From contig JALMGJ010000029.1 in the NCBI GenBank assembly GCA_023362775.1, positions 1,206,001 through 1,270,000 on the forward strand: a DNA stretch of 64,000 nucleotides, read 5' to 3'. This DNA is from Charina bottae (taxonomy: Eukaryota; Chordata; Lepidosauria; Squamata; Charinaidae). The number at the start of each line of letters is the position of its first letter. Position 1 is the stretch's first letter. Of this stretch, positions 21,542-31,827 are shown one piece after another. A program made the position numbers and the translations under genes. The notes beneath the pieces are model-generated. The model did not search any database, had not been told where the DNA came from, and saw nothing but the letters and a program-made list of their open reading frames with translations.

Positions 21542-21542
<1 letters not shown>

Positions 21543-21642
21543 TTATAAGCTGCCTCAGGTCCCCAGCCAGAGGCCCTTGTCTGGAGAGATTGATTCTGAT
21601 TTTCCTTCCACTTCCTTCTTTGCCCCCTCAAATTTCCTGCAG

Positions 21643-21810
21643 GAATAATGTCCAGAGTGGTGAATGCAAGTGACTACCAGACTTTACGCCCTGAGTCCCA
21701 TGGGATCGTCTTTAATGCCAGAGTCCAGTCCTCCGCATCAGGCAGATCACCCACACGGGGCAGCACCAGCAGCAAGAGCAGCAATGAAAGCTCTGCCAAA
21801 TCTGATTCAA
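21643..21810 (+). CDS. EFCAB6: EFCAB6 first coding exon (CDS from 21648)
   Basis: A pyrimidine-rich tract and CTGCAG acceptor end at 21642, and the ATG follows after only GAATA. The exon ends TTCAA|GTAAGG. It codes residues 1-54 plus one base: a Ser/Thr/Arg-rich, low-complexity N-terminus (MSRVVNASDYQTL...), presumably disordered. This region is poorly conserved in EFCAB6; the identity comes from the following exons. The ATG is the first Met in the joined frame. The acceptor shows that a 5' non-coding exon exists upstream. Confidence 0.8.
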
Positions 21811-22252
21811 GTAAGGGCCTTCCCGATGATGCTTCTCTTCCAAATTTCAGGCCTAACCAAGCAAAATATTTCAGGGCGACCTTCCCCGGTCAGGGGCGGG
21901 CGGCGGGCGGCGCATTTGCAGCCAGCAGCAGTCATGCTTTAGGGAAATGGCCAAAATGGACCTGGGGAGGGTTGAGTAATACTTTTACGAGGACCGGTCA
22001 CCTTGGCACGAAACATTGTACAAGCCTTCCATTTTCACAAGCTCTCCATTAGGGAAAAGATGGCCAAAAGCGGGGGAGGAGGAAGACGCGTGCGACACCA
22101 CCTGCCTGCCTTGTGGATCCCCACCCCGGCAGATATTCAGTCTCAAAATGGAGATTGTAAACTAGGTGCCTTTGTTTACTTTACATCTCACATTCCTGCA
22201 TGAAGGAAAAATTTGCTTCCTCTCAGTTTCGCTATGTGATGACATTCTAGAA

Positions 22253-22400
22253 CAGGGTTTCTCAACCAGGGTTCCGCAAAAGGTCACTGGGGGTTCCCTG
22301 GGAGATCACGATTTATTAAAAAAATTATTTCAAATCTGGGCTCCTTCACATTAAAGAGGTAAGTTTCATTCTTTATCTTTAGTTTAAGAACACTTTTAGT
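22253..22400. mobile_element. hAT-type element fragment
   Basis: CAGGGTTTCTCAACCAGGGTTCCG is the reverse complement of the right end of the element at 21068-21375; the copy decays after about 150 bases and its other end was not found. Confidence 0.65.
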
Positions 22401-22467
22401 GCAAATATACAGGCCTACCATGCCATGCCTGTTGCATCTTGCAGATTTTAACACCCCCCAGTGGATA

Positions 22468-23217
22468 TTTGTTTATTTATTTTCTATCCCGCCTTTATTA
22501 TTTTTATAAATAACTCAAGGTGGCAAACATACGTAATACTCCTCCCTCCTCCAATTTTCCCCACAACAACCCTGTGAGGTGAGTTGGGCTGAGAGAGAGT
22601 GACTGGCCCAAGGTTACCCAGCCGGCTTTCATGCCTAAGGCAGGACTAGAACTCTCAGTCTCCTGGTTTGCCATTGGCTCCTTCCTAGGGCTGAGAAACA
22701 GGGACTGGCCCAAGGTCACCCAGCCGGCTTTCAGGCCTAAGGCGGGACTAGAACTCTCAGTCTCCTGGTTTGCTATTGGCTCCTTCCTAGGGCTGAGAAA
22801 CGGACTGGCCCAAGGTCACCCAGCCGGCTTTCAGGCCTAAGGCGGGACTAGAACTCTCAGTCTCCTGGTTTGCTATTGGCTCCTTCCTAGGGCTGAGAAA
22901 CAGGGACTGGCCCAAGGTCACCCAGCTGGTTTGCATGCCTAAGGCGGGACTAGAACTCTCAGTCTCCTGGTTTGCCGTTGGCTCCTTCCTAGGGCTGAGA
23001 GAGTGTGACTGGCCCAAGGTCACCCAGCCGGCTTTCATGTCTAAGGTGGGACTAGAACTCTCAGGCTCCTGGTTTGCCATTGGCTCCTTCCTAGGGCTGA
23101 GAGACAGGGACTGGCCCAAGGTTACCCAGCCGGCTTTCATGCCTGAGGCGGGACTAGAACTCACAGACTCCTGGTTTCTAGCCCGTTGCCTTAACCACTA
23201 GACCAAACTGGCTGCAA
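22468..23217 (-). mobile_element. MIR-like tRNA-derived SINE with six tandem head units
   Basis: On the minus strand it begins at 23217 with a tRNA-like head: A-box-like TGGTCTAGTGGTTAAGG, B-box-like GAGTTCTAGTCCCGCC. A unit of about 102 bases (CTTAGGC...GGGTGACCTTGGGCCAGTC...CCTAGGAAGGAGCCAA) then repeats six times before the unique CTCACCTCACAGGGTTGTTG...AAATAAATAAA end. Units differ by a few substitutions and small indels, so amplification followed or accompanied retroposition. The long open frames across it are repeat artefacts. Confidence 0.8.
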
Positions 23218-23349
23218 TAACCTGTTTTGAGCTTAAAACGTCGGCTTTGAATTCAGAATGTTTTGCATTCCACTCTGTATCTTAAACTTTATATTTAATT
23301 TGCACCCAGTTTTAAGAAGGCTTTATAACTCATACTGTGTCCTTTGCAG

Positions 23350-23570
23350 CTGTTTCCGTCAACTCTGCCCCTGATTCCACGCTGTCGTCTGACATTATTG
23401 AGCAGATTTTGTTTCAGAAGACCATTGCAAAAGAAGATGAAATCAAAAAAGCATTTCAGATCATTGATATTGATCAGACCCTGAAGATCACTAAGGGCGA
23501 ATTTAGAAGAGTGATTGAAACATTTATTTTGCCTCTGACAGATGAGCAGTTTAATGTGGTGCTGGCAAAG
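23350..23570 (+). CDS. EFCAB6: EFCAB6 exon: first EF-hand
   Basis: Acceptor TTTGCAG|C, donor GCAAAG|GTGTGT. It supplies 73 codons plus the two bases completing codon 55. The peptide STLSSDIIEQILFQKT leads into an EF-hand, DEIKKAFQIIDID...ITKGEF. Loop residues 94-105 have D1, D3, T5 and E12, so it is a near-canonical but probably weak calcium site. The helix that follows (LTDEQFNVVLAK) starts the paired EF-hand. Residue order and spacing match the N-terminal EF-hand region of vertebrate EFCAB6. Confidence 0.93.
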
Positions 23571-23767
23571 GTGTGTGCTGTAATGAGGGCTGTGCATAAA
23601 TGTATTTCTCTTATTGAAGTCAATGAGTAATGCATTTACTGACTACATTCCAGTAAAGAAATCTTAGTTAATCATAGTGGTTTAATTAATAAATTAAATC
23701 TTCAGGAAAGTGCATGGTAATAAAACAGTGGCTCTGAATAAGGTGATGCATAATATTGCTAGGCCTG

Positions 23768-23875
23768 ACATGTCCGTCCAATCCGATCTGACCTGGCTTA
23801 TGTTTTTCAGAATTAGCCCATGTTGGCCAGGTGCTGGTCATCAATCATCAAGCAGATATAAAATTAAAACCATTA
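23768..23875 (-). mobile_element. 5S rRNA-derived SINE remnant
   Basis: Minus strand: GGCCAACATGGGCTAATTCTG, then AAGCCAGGTCAGATCGGATTGG, is a decayed 5S-promoter SINE, resembling the better copy at 30.4 kb (TTGGCCAGGTGCTGG...ATATAAAATTA shared). Confidence 0.55.
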
Positions 23876-24299
23876 AGACGGGGGGTGAAAATATATAATG
23901 AAGGGATGGTGGGGTGAGTTGGCATTGTGTAGTCTGCTACTTGTTTAATTGGAAGCATATTTTGTCGCCCTGACTTACACACAACTTTGGAGGAACGGAA
24001 AAGTCTCCTTCAAGTTATTTAACATCTACATGAAGCTGCCAGGTTTGTTCAGGGTGAGGTGCTATCAGATGCTGATGCTACTCAGTTGAGCGGTGGATGC
24101 CAAGGAAACGTTCAGCCAATGTCTGAAGGCTGTCAGGGTCTGGACGGGCTGAAAAAAACTCAGATTAAATCCCGCGGAGACTGAGTAGTACATCAGTAAG
24201 CACCCAACAGGATTGTCCCCAGTGGTTATTTGAATGGTGTCACATTCCCTCCCAAGGCATTGGTCTGTGAGCTGGGGTTCTCTGGGAAACAACCCCTGT

Positions 24300-24790
24300 T
24301 TAACCACAGCTGGAGACAGGAACCAGCTGCAATTCCACCTAGACCAGGAAGTGTTAGCAACAGTTGCTCATAACTTACTCTCTACCCAGCTAGATTGTTG
24401 TAATATGCTCTATGTGAGACAGCCTCTGGAGATGACCTGGAAGCTGCAGTGGTCCAGAACGCGGTGGTAAGACTATGACCCCGCCATTGCAGCATAGCAC
24501 CACTTCTAAAAGAGCTTCATTGGTTATCAGTAGGCTTCCAGGCCAAACTCGAAGGGCTGGTCATCACATGTAAAATACTACACGACGTGCTGCCCAGGAC
24601 CACCTTTCCAGCATTGGATCTCCCTGTGCAGTAAGAACATCTCGTGGAGGCCCTTCCACCAGTGCAAGTTGGGGCCACCTGGACTAGACAGCCGGCCTCT
24701 TCTGTTGTGTTCCCCACATTTTGGAACTGGCTATGCCCAGCGGTCTGTGCGCCCCGCTCCCTCGTGGCATTTCTAAAACAGCCCTATTCC
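24300..24790 (+). mobile_element. L2-clade LINE fragment (end of reverse transcriptase ORF)
   Basis: Broken frames encode LLSTQLDCCNMLYVRQPLE, then a region resembling HWLSVGFQAKLEGLVITCKILHDVLP, then the FWNWL C-terminal pattern. Order and spacing fit the C-terminal end of L2/CR1-type reverse transcriptase ORFs. Many stops and shifts: an old, dead copy. Confidence 0.7.
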
Positions 24791-24976
24791 TCCAAGCGTC
24801 TAGCCCAAGTTGATTGCTAGAGGTGTCCGTCTGGGAGAAGGTCTTAGAGCCTCATGTATGGTTTGCATTGTTTTTCATTTCTCTCTTGCCCCAAATCGTA
24901 TGAGTGTGGCACATCATGGAAGCTGTAAACAAGTGAGGACACAAACAATCAGCCTGAGCCCCAGTGGCACAGGCAT

Positions 24977-25195
24977 ACAATCATAGAATGCCAGCTTTGG
25001 AAGGGAACCGAAGGTCATCTGGCCCAGCCCGCTGCCCCGTGCAGGAATCTACTGCCTAAGCATCCCCAACAGATGGCCCTCAGCATCTGATTAAACACCT
25101 CCCGCAGAGGAGAGTCCACCATCTCCTGAGACAGCCTCTTCCACTGTGGAACAGATCTCCTACCATTCATGGACATGCCCATGTCATCTTCTTGA
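24977..25195 (-). mobile_element. CR1 LINE 3' end fragment
   Basis: CATAGAATGCCAGCTTTGGAAGGGA, then AGGTCATCTGGCCCAGCCC, is the reverse complement of a CR1 3' end (compare 62.7 kb). Confidence 0.75.
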
Positions 25196-25264
25196 CAGCA
25201 ATATCAAAGTAGTTCCCTATTGCTGTCCTCCAGGATGTGGTTTTTGCTTTTAGTTTGACTATCT

Positions 25265-25350
25265 CAGCCCTGGGATCTCCTAGTGGTCTTCCATCCACAT
25301 ACTAGCCAGATCTGACCCTGCTTAGCTTTTTGAGATCAGCCAAGGCTGAG
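25265..25350 (-). mobile_element. 5S rRNA-derived SINE fragment
   Basis: Minus strand reads GATCTCAAAAAGCTAAGCAGGGTCAGATCTGGCTAGTATGTGGATGGAAGACC, a close match to the 5S rRNA internal control region. Embedded in intron and lacking proper 5S ends, so a SINE, not a 5S gene. Confidence 0.75.
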
Positions 25351-25906
25351 TAGTTGCAGCAGAGCTGTAGCCCTTGTTTTGAGACCCACGCGTTTGGAAA
25401 GTGGTAACAGCAGATGGTAGCCAACCTTGACTGCTGTCCTGAAGAGAAACTGAACATACAATGCTCCATCTACACAGGAAGTATTGTAGTCCAGGAGCAT
25501 TTTACTACTTGATTTCTTGGGATGAATGACTTAACTTTGGATTAGAGAGCTAAGATATTTTTGTGGTAAGGATTCTAGCTGAATTAATACTCCTGTTAAA
25601 TAGAAGCAGTATGTCAGAAAGTTATATCATAAAGTAAATCCACCGGAAACCTGCATAGGGTTTGAAAGAATTTGATATAACTTACAATAGATAATATGGA
25701 GAGCATTTGAGATTGCAAATATTTTGATGCAAGAGTATTAACTGTTTGCTGAAATTATTGCTTTGGAAATGTATAACTGAAGAAAGGTAATTATACTTTT
25801 AATTATATATTATTGAAGGGAAGAATGAGAAAGGCTGGACATGGTCATTCTGCACTGTGCTGAAACATTATCTCAAAGCAATCAACTTTTTTTTAAATTG
25901 AAACAG

Positions 25907-25989
25907 GTTCCAGGAATTAGCAAAGTTACTGTTCCATATCTTGAGTTCTTGTCAACGTTCTCAAGGGCCAGCAGTGGTCTGAACACAAA
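25907..25989 (+). CDS. EFCAB6: EFCAB6 exon: second, degenerate EF-hand
   Basis: Acceptor TTGAAACAG|G and donor ACAAA|GTAAGC, phase 0 to phase 2. It codes VPGISKVTVPYLEFLSTF and a short tail. PYLEFL plus hydrophobic spacing is the second half of the paired EF-hand begun in the previous exon; the loop lacks acidic ligands and should not bind calcium. The same arrangement is found in EFCAB6 of other vertebrates. Confidence 0.9.
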
Positions 25990-26289
25990 GTAAGCATGTT
26001 TGTACAGTTTATTTCTTGCTGTGCTGTTTTAAGTAAGAGAGAAATCAAAATGGTGAACTTTGAATAGCAAAGCTTGATGCCGCCAGTATAAACAGCATTT
26101 ATTTACAGCAGCACCAGACTTTTGGTAAGCAGAACTGGGCAAAAGGAGTAGAAGGCAAACACTTGCCTTGGGCTGCTGTTTTCAGCAGAAACTCCATGTG
26201 TGCAACAGATGTGCTTTCTGGCCAAGACTGAAGGCCCAGCTTGTCCAGCCAGACACTGCCTCATATTTCCAAGAAGAACTTGGGGATGG

Positions 26290-26735
26290 TCTTTATTTTT
26301 ATTTATTTATTTAATTTTTATCCTGCCTTTATTATTTTTATAAATAACTCAAGGCGGTGAACATACCTAATACTCCTTCCTCCTCCTGTTTTCCCCACAA
26401 CAACAACCCTGTGAGGTGAGTTGGGCTGAGAGAGAGTGACTGGCCCAAGGTCACCCGGCTGGCTTTCACACCTAAGGTGGGACTAGAACTCTCAGTCTCC
26501 TGGTTTGCCATTCGCTCCTTCCTAGGGCTGGGAGAGAGTGATTGGCCCAAGGTCGCCCAGCTGGCTTTTGTGCCTAAGGCGGGACTAGAACTCTCAGTCT
26601 CCTGGTTTGCTACTGGCTCCTTCCTAGGGCTGAGAGACAGGGACTGGCCCAAGGTCACCCAGCCGGCTTTCATGCCTGAGGCGGGACTACAACTCTCAGT
26701 CTCCTGGTTTCTAGCCTTAACCGCACTGGCTCTCC
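26290..26735 (-). mobile_element. MIR-like tRNA-derived SINE with three tandem head units
   Basis: Same family as 22468-23217: CTCACCTCACAGGGTTGTTG block and AAATAAATAAA end (26290-26330), with three copies of the 102-base CTAGGAAGGAGC...GGGCCA head unit. The head at the 26735 end is slightly truncated. Confidence 0.8.
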
Positions 26736-26885
26736 TAGATCATAGTTTCATCTAAGCTGTTCTAATTAGCCACTATTAACAGACCTATTTTCTGTGGATT
26801 TAAAGCCATTTTTAAAACCATCTTGGTTTCTCCCGTTGATGACCTCCGATGGGTTGGACTTTAGCCAGGGACATCTTCAGCAAGG

Positions 26886-27013
26886 CAAGGTCCAAAAGGC
26901 CAAGATGGTCTCCATGACCATATGATTGAAGCCCTGGCACACACAAAGGTGTGGAACTTCAAATCAGGTGGCCAAGGACCCATCTTGACCATCCCTTCCC
27001 CGTGGACACCCTT
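26886..27013. mobile_element. Palindromic CAAGATGG-type element
   Basis: Left arm GGCCAAGATGGTCTCCATGACC and right arm ACCCATCTTGACCAT...CGTGGACACCC surround a central region; both arms of the dispersed family are present. Confidence 0.5.
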
Positions 27014-27659
27014 GACTTTGGCCCCATTGGCTGGGGATTATGAGAGTTGTAGTCCAAGCCATTTTGAGGCCCAAGATGGAGAAAGCTGATTTACAGTTTG
27101 CCTATTTATGCCACAGAAAATACAGTCCTTACCCAGAAGTTCATGTTCATGTGCTTCATCAGATACATGCTTTACGTAGTGAATTCTACCTTCATCTGTT
27201 TGCTGGAGGGAAAGAAAGATTCTCTTTCCCCCTTCCTATACAGGGGAATTTTAGGAGGTGAGCTAAGGAAGGATTCTGACCTGAACAATGACCTTCTAAA
27301 ATTAAATTAAATTAAATTCAGGGCTGTGTAGTGCTTCAGTTTTTGTTTCCCAAAACTGGCTGAACGAACGTAGCATCTGTTGGAAGCGCTTAAACTGGCA
27401 CTTCTTCCCTAAGGCCCAAAGGCTTTGAGGTGTGAATCTTTGTGCCTCATGTCCTCTGAAGCTCCTTCTGGACATGGCCTCTAAAGTGCTGCACAGCCCT
27501 CATAAATGCTGCATAATTGGTGTCACCGTGTAGAAATCAATCAATCAATCCAGCATGTGTCTAGCCCTAGCACTTTGCAAGGCTGGGAAAGATTCCTTAG
27601 AGCATATTTGCATTCCTCTTTGCTCATCTGCAAACCCAACATTAAGAGCCCAAATAGAT

Positions 27660-27735
27660 GAAATGTTATTTATTTATTTTTCCAACTTATATTACCGCCC
27701 ATCTCCCCCCACAAAGGGGACTCTGATGGGAAATG
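27660..27735. repeat. GCCCATCTC...GGGACTCTG interspersed repeat fragment
   Basis: TTATTTATTTTTCCAACTTATATTACCGCCCATCT then GGGGACTCTG; same family as 17.46, 42.84 and 57.61 kb. Confidence 0.5.
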
Positions 27736-28156
27736 ATGGGAAACCCACTGCAAGACGGACAGGAGGGGCTGGAAGGAGAGATGTTCAGAGTTTTAATCAG
27801 CATCAGAAACATACTTGTATTTTCTTCTGTGCCACTGAAGAGCGGGATGGTTTAAATCAGGGAAATGATGTGGCGAAGAGGTTTATATTCTCTGCGTCCT
27901 AGCAGAATTCCTCTCTCCGCTTGGCTCTTCAAACTGAAAAGGGATGCGTAAAAAATTCCCTGTGAGCCTCCTGGTTCCTGACCTAGTTTCCTCCTCAGAA
28001 GCAGCTGTCAGCTGCCCTCCCCACTGACCTGGCTCAACTGCCAGCAGGGGCTGGCGATTCCGTTTTGGTCCCCAGCTAAAAGTCAGGTGCCTTTTGATAA
28101 GAGGGCAGGCTTGATAAAAACACTGGGGTGACCTTAATTTCTGGTTGGTTTTTCAG

Positions 28157-28223
28157 GTGGAATAATAATGGAGAAACCCGAACCAGGACCCTAAGCCAGA
28201 TGGAGTGTCTCCTAAGAGAGAAG
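28157..28223 (+). CDS. EFCAB6: EFCAB6 exon: linker
   Basis: Acceptor TTTTTCAG|G and donor GAGAAG|GTACCA, phase 2 to phase 0. The 67 bases finish codon 156 and code WNNNGETRTRTLSQMECLLREK, the linker between the first and second EF-hand pairs. The TLSQME-LLREK pattern agrees with the conserved R-TL-E-E motif at this place in EFCAB6. Although very short, it keeps frame with both neighbours. Confidence 0.85.
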
Positions 28224-28678
28224 GTACCATGTCACAAGGGGCTCCCAACCTGAACAGGACCCTGCAAATCTCATTAGTTAGCTGTAATGCTAGTCTCAGA
28301 AGGTGCCGGGTGCATGAAGAGGAACCCGCGTAGAGCCCGTCTGCCACGCCTTCAAGCGGCTGCGTTTCCCCCCCAGGATTACGTGGCTAGTTGCCAGAAG
28401 GTGTTACCAGCACCCTCCTGTGCCTTTGCCCTCGAACCCAAGGCGCTGCACCCCTGCTGCCCATCTCCCAATCCCGGGAGAGAGGAGAGGACAATCCCCG
28501 TGCATGTTTTGGAGACAGCGAAGAACTCGGGGTCTTTTTCCTCTTGCATATGATGACCCTTAGTGTCTAGCGCTAAGGGGGAGATCGGACCTGCCCCCCC
28601 CTGAATTTCCGTCAGCTTTAGAGACCCTCAGCAGCTGCGGGAGAGAATCGTGCCCCTTCTGCCAGAGCAGGGTGCCTG

Positions 28679-28785
28679 CAAGGGGTGGTCAAAAAAGCCA
28701 AGCTGCCTGCCCATGAAAAACAGGCAGAGCTTCAATTGCACTGTCATGACTGCCATCTTGACTTTTTGGACCACACCTTGCAGCA
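28679..28785. mobile_element. Palindromic CAAGATGGC-type element
   Basis: CAAGGGGTGGTCAAAAAAGCCAAGCTGCC on the left and TGCCATCTTGACTTTTTGGACCACACCTTG on the right form the imperfect palindrome. It shares the CAGGCAGAGCTTCAATTGCA interior with the copy at the left window edge. Confidence 0.6.
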
Positions 28786-28852
28786 TCTTTGTGCCAGAGC
28801 CCTTTTTCTGCCTCAGCACCACATCCCTTTCAGGAGCAACCATCCTCTAGGA

Positions 28853-28979
28853 CAGTGTTTCTCAGCCTTGGCAACTTGAAGATGTGCGGACTTCAACTCC
28901 CAGAATTTCCCATGGCTGGCTGGGGAATTCTGGGAGTTGAAGTCCACACATCTTCAAGTTGCCAGGTTGAGAAACACTG
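28853..28979. mobile_element. Palindromic hAT-type MITE (CAGTGTTTCTCA family)
   Basis: CAGTGTTTCTCAGCCTTGGC start, GAGAAACACTG end, near-perfect palindrome around CCATGGCTGGCTGGGG. Flanks CTCTAGGA and CTTTAGAA agree at 6 of 8 bases. Confidence 0.88.
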
Positions 28980-29646
28980 CTTTAGAAAAAGAGGATACCT
29001 GGGTCAGGGAACCAGTTGCCAATAAAATGTCTGAATCGCACTTCATTCACTCCGAGTCCCTTGTGATGGCCCAGCCCTCCTGGCCTGAAATCCAGGGGAG
29101 GTTTTCTCAGTGCTGTTTGAAGCACAATTCCATCCTGAAGCTGTTGTTGCAGCCCTGCCCTCGCACCCTGGCACAACCCAGTATATGCCAGCACACCCCC
29201 ATGGCTCTCTAGCAGCTCCAGTGCCAGACTCTGTCTCTGGCGAAGGGCATCTGTCCCTGGCACCCAAGACTGTGAGACATTCACAGATTACAGAGCTGTC
29301 AAGACAGATTGCAGCCAAGACGCTCTTTCCTCACGGCGGTGAAGCCTCTCCGTCATCACTCAGAGCTTCGGTGGCTGTCACTGCTGTGCTAGAGCTTGGC
29401 TATAAACACACAGATGAGCTTTTCCACTTCCTATCATAAATGAAGCAGCCAGGTTACCTCCGAACTGCAGCATTCATGAATTGAAACTATCCCCTAGAGT
29501 CCCGATTCAGCTATTTTAATTTATAACAACCTCTGTTTCTGGGTTTCACTGAGGTAAAGCTCATATGTAGTTAAATCCCTAGCTTTACTTATCTATGTAT
29601 TTATGGAAAAAGAGCAAAGATGTAATGTGAAATAAATGAAGAAGTA

Positions 29647-29975
29647 GGGGTGGTGGTGGCTCAGCGGGTAAGACGACAGGCTTGTCGCTCGGAAGATCGC
29701 AAGTTCGGAGGTTCGAATCCCTAGCCCCGCGTGACGGAGTGAGCTCCCGCACTCGCCCCAGCTCTTGCCAACCTAGCAGTTCGAAAGCATGCAAATGCAA
29801 GTGGATGAATAGGTACCACTTCGGTGGGATGGTAACAGCGTTCCGCGTGCGTCATGCCGGCCACATGACCGTGGAAGCATCTTCGGACAACGCTGGCTCT
29901 TCAGCTAACAAACGGAGATGAGCACCGGCCCCTAGAGTCAGATACGACTGTGCAGGGGAAAACCTTTACCTTTAC
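29647..29975 (+). mobile_element. Sauria-type SINE, full length
   Basis: Head GTGGTGGCTCAGCGGGTAAG, B-box GGTTCGAATCC, Bov-B-like tail with some loss (GAGTCAGATACGACTGTGC), AACCTTTACCTTTA end. A second, 5'-truncated copy follows 16 bases later. Confidence 0.92.
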
Positions 29976-29991
29976 TATGGCAGATTTACTT

Positions 29992-30228
29992 CTCCCGCAC
30001 TCGCCCCAGCTCTTGCCAACCTAGCAATTCGAAAGCATGCAAATGCAAGTAGATGGATAGGTACCACTTCGGTGGGACGGTAACAGCGTTCCGCGCGCGT
30101 CATGCGGCCACATGACCGTGGAAGCGTCTTCGGACAACGCTGGCTCTTCAGCTAACAAACGGAGATGAGCACCGGCCCCTAGAGTCGGACACGACTGCAC
30201 AAATGTGCGGGGGGAACCTTTACCTTTA
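29992..30228 (+). mobile_element. Sauria-type SINE, 5'-truncated
   Basis: Starts at CTCCCGCACTCGCCCC and runs to AACCTTTACCTTTA, in the same orientation just behind a full-length copy. It is slightly diverged from its neighbour, so it is probably a separate insertion or an old tandem duplication. Confidence 0.9.
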
Positions 30229-30324
30229 GGCAGGGGTAGGGTTTGGCTGTTCCTACAGCTTATTTATTTTCCAAGTGTTGAAGTGACCATTCACTAAAAG
30301 AAGAAATTAATAAAAATAATCCAT

Positions 30325-30540
30325 GCATTTTGACTGCATGGACACGTCCATGCAATATTCTTGGAAAGCATATGGAAATGGCTTGTGGCTGACCTCTTCT
30401 GCGATCAGAAGACTTGAGGTTCCTGGTGGTCTTCCATCCAAGGGCTAACCAGATGTGACCCTGCTGAAGGTTTTCAAAATCAGCCAAGGTTGGCCAGGTG
30501 CTGGCCATACAGATATAAAATTATGTAAGTCACTGGAGCT
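30325..30540 (-). mobile_element. 5S rRNA-derived SINE with Bov-B-like tail
   Basis: Minus strand: GATTTTGAAAACCTTCAGCAGGGTCACATCTGGTTAGCCCTTGGATGGAAGACCACC follows the 5S internal promoter. A spacer and then GCATGGACGTGTCCATGCAGTC lead towards a Bov-B-type tail. Confidence 0.7.
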
Positions 30541-31227
30541 GAAATTGTGCAGTCAAGGGATGGGGGTGAGTAGGCATGGTGAAATCTGTACCTAAGTTTC
30601 TCCAGGAATTCTCAGCCAACATGGGCTATCCCAGTCGTCACCTGCAGGACAGGGATAGCAATCTAGGACATTTATTTGTCACCCCCTCGCTTAACAAGCC
30701 TAACCTCTTAAACATAAACCTATAAGTTATTTGGGAAAGAGGCCTGCCATGTTTTTGTAAGTACAGTATTTCTGTAACCCTGCTGAGTTTCTGTATATGT
30801 TTTATGCATGTCAGTTGTTTGGTAATGCTCTAGGCTTATTGAAATCCTTCTGGTTCTGTTGAAATTCCTCAGAACTGATCTGGGCAGAGAAAACACTTGT
30901 TTATGCACATGTATTTGGGCACAGCTGGGACCTTACGTTCAACATACAGTGCTTTGGTTTGATGTGGTGTATCTCTGCACTGACCAAAGACTGGGTTGTC
31001 TAGCATTCTGTGGTAATTTCTGACTGGCCAGATCTTTAGGAACCTTAGAAGCAATGCATAAAAGTGATGGCCTTCTTCTAATACCAGTCAGAGATACACT
31101 GCCACTCTAAATAATGGTTCAATGTAGCCATCATGGCTGACATCACTGATAGCCTTCTGGATGTCCTCAGTCAATATTATTTTCCCCCCTTCTCACTGCT
31201 CACAGTGAGAAAGGGGGCAGAATTCCA

Positions 31228-31300
31228 GCTGGTGGCGCCACAGGGAGGGGGACAAAAATGTCAAGATGGCGGCCACCACCATGTCATCAAAACCCTGCCC
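31228..31300 (+). repeat. Dispersed repeat with AAGATGGCGGCC core
   Basis: GGGACAAAAATGTCAAGATGGCGGCCACC. Of all copies this one has the full AAGATGGCGGC word, which equals the YY1 consensus. Confidence 0.5.
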
Positions 31301-31827
31301 TGGGAACTCCCACAATCCAGCAGTGTCTAAACTGGAAGTTTCAGTTTTTATTTGAACTTAGGGATTCCTCAATTTTGCAATATCACAGAGTGCACGTTCT
31401 ACAATCTGTTCTTTGAATCAATGTGAAGAGTTATGATAACGGCCTCTCTCTCCCCCAGCATTGTCTCTTCTGACAGTTAAAGTGGCAGATTTGAAATTGC
31501 TTGGATTAGAGATTGGATTGCTAGATTTGAGATAATCAGGAGACAAGGTAATAATCTAGTCAGGCTGCTGGTGCTTAGGATTCGATTCCAAAAAGTTGCT
31601 TCATAGTATGATGGAGCACAAATGTAGCACCTCTCTGCCACTCTTTAAAGCAGCTGCATCTTTCCCCAGGATTGGCTTTAAAGAGTTGCAAACAGCATGC
31701 ATTTTCCCTCCTGGCACATTCTGAACCCCCGTTTTGGAATACGCACTGCACAGCCTTGTGATCTTAGGTTTCTTCCTGAATGCTACTTGCTTTGTGCCCT
31801 GAAGAGCATTAAACGGTATGAGTTTAA

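Larger units (their letters stand above)
21811..23349 (+). other. EFCAB6 intron (phase 1)
   Basis: Bounded by GTAAGG and TTTGCAG. Holds a hAT fragment (22253 on) and a SINE with a six-fold amplified tRNA-head unit. Confidence 0.8.
23571..25906 (+). other. EFCAB6 intron (phase 0)
   Basis: Contains a 5S-derived SINE, an L2-type LINE fragment and a CR1 end. No other gene is supported. Confidence 0.8.
25990..28156 (+). other. EFCAB6 intron (phase 2)
   Basis: Contains the amplified SINE at 26.3-26.7 kb and a palindromic element at 26.9 kb. The 27.05-28.1 kb part has short open frames but nothing recognised. Confidence 0.8.

Noticed and set aside
22504..23201. Protein-like repeats with a 34-residue period on both strands
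   Set aside because: The 102-base period is that of a tandemly amplified SINE head, open on both strands by chance; no start, splice or family support.
25265..25350. 5S rRNA gene
   Set aside because: Only the internal promoter part is like 5S; ends and terminator are missing and the same decayed pattern recurs at several places, so it is a SINE.
29700..29722. tRNA genes at the B-box matches
   Set aside because: The tRNA-like heads do not fold into a complete cloverleaf by eye, and each is followed by the SINE body and Bov-B-like tail.
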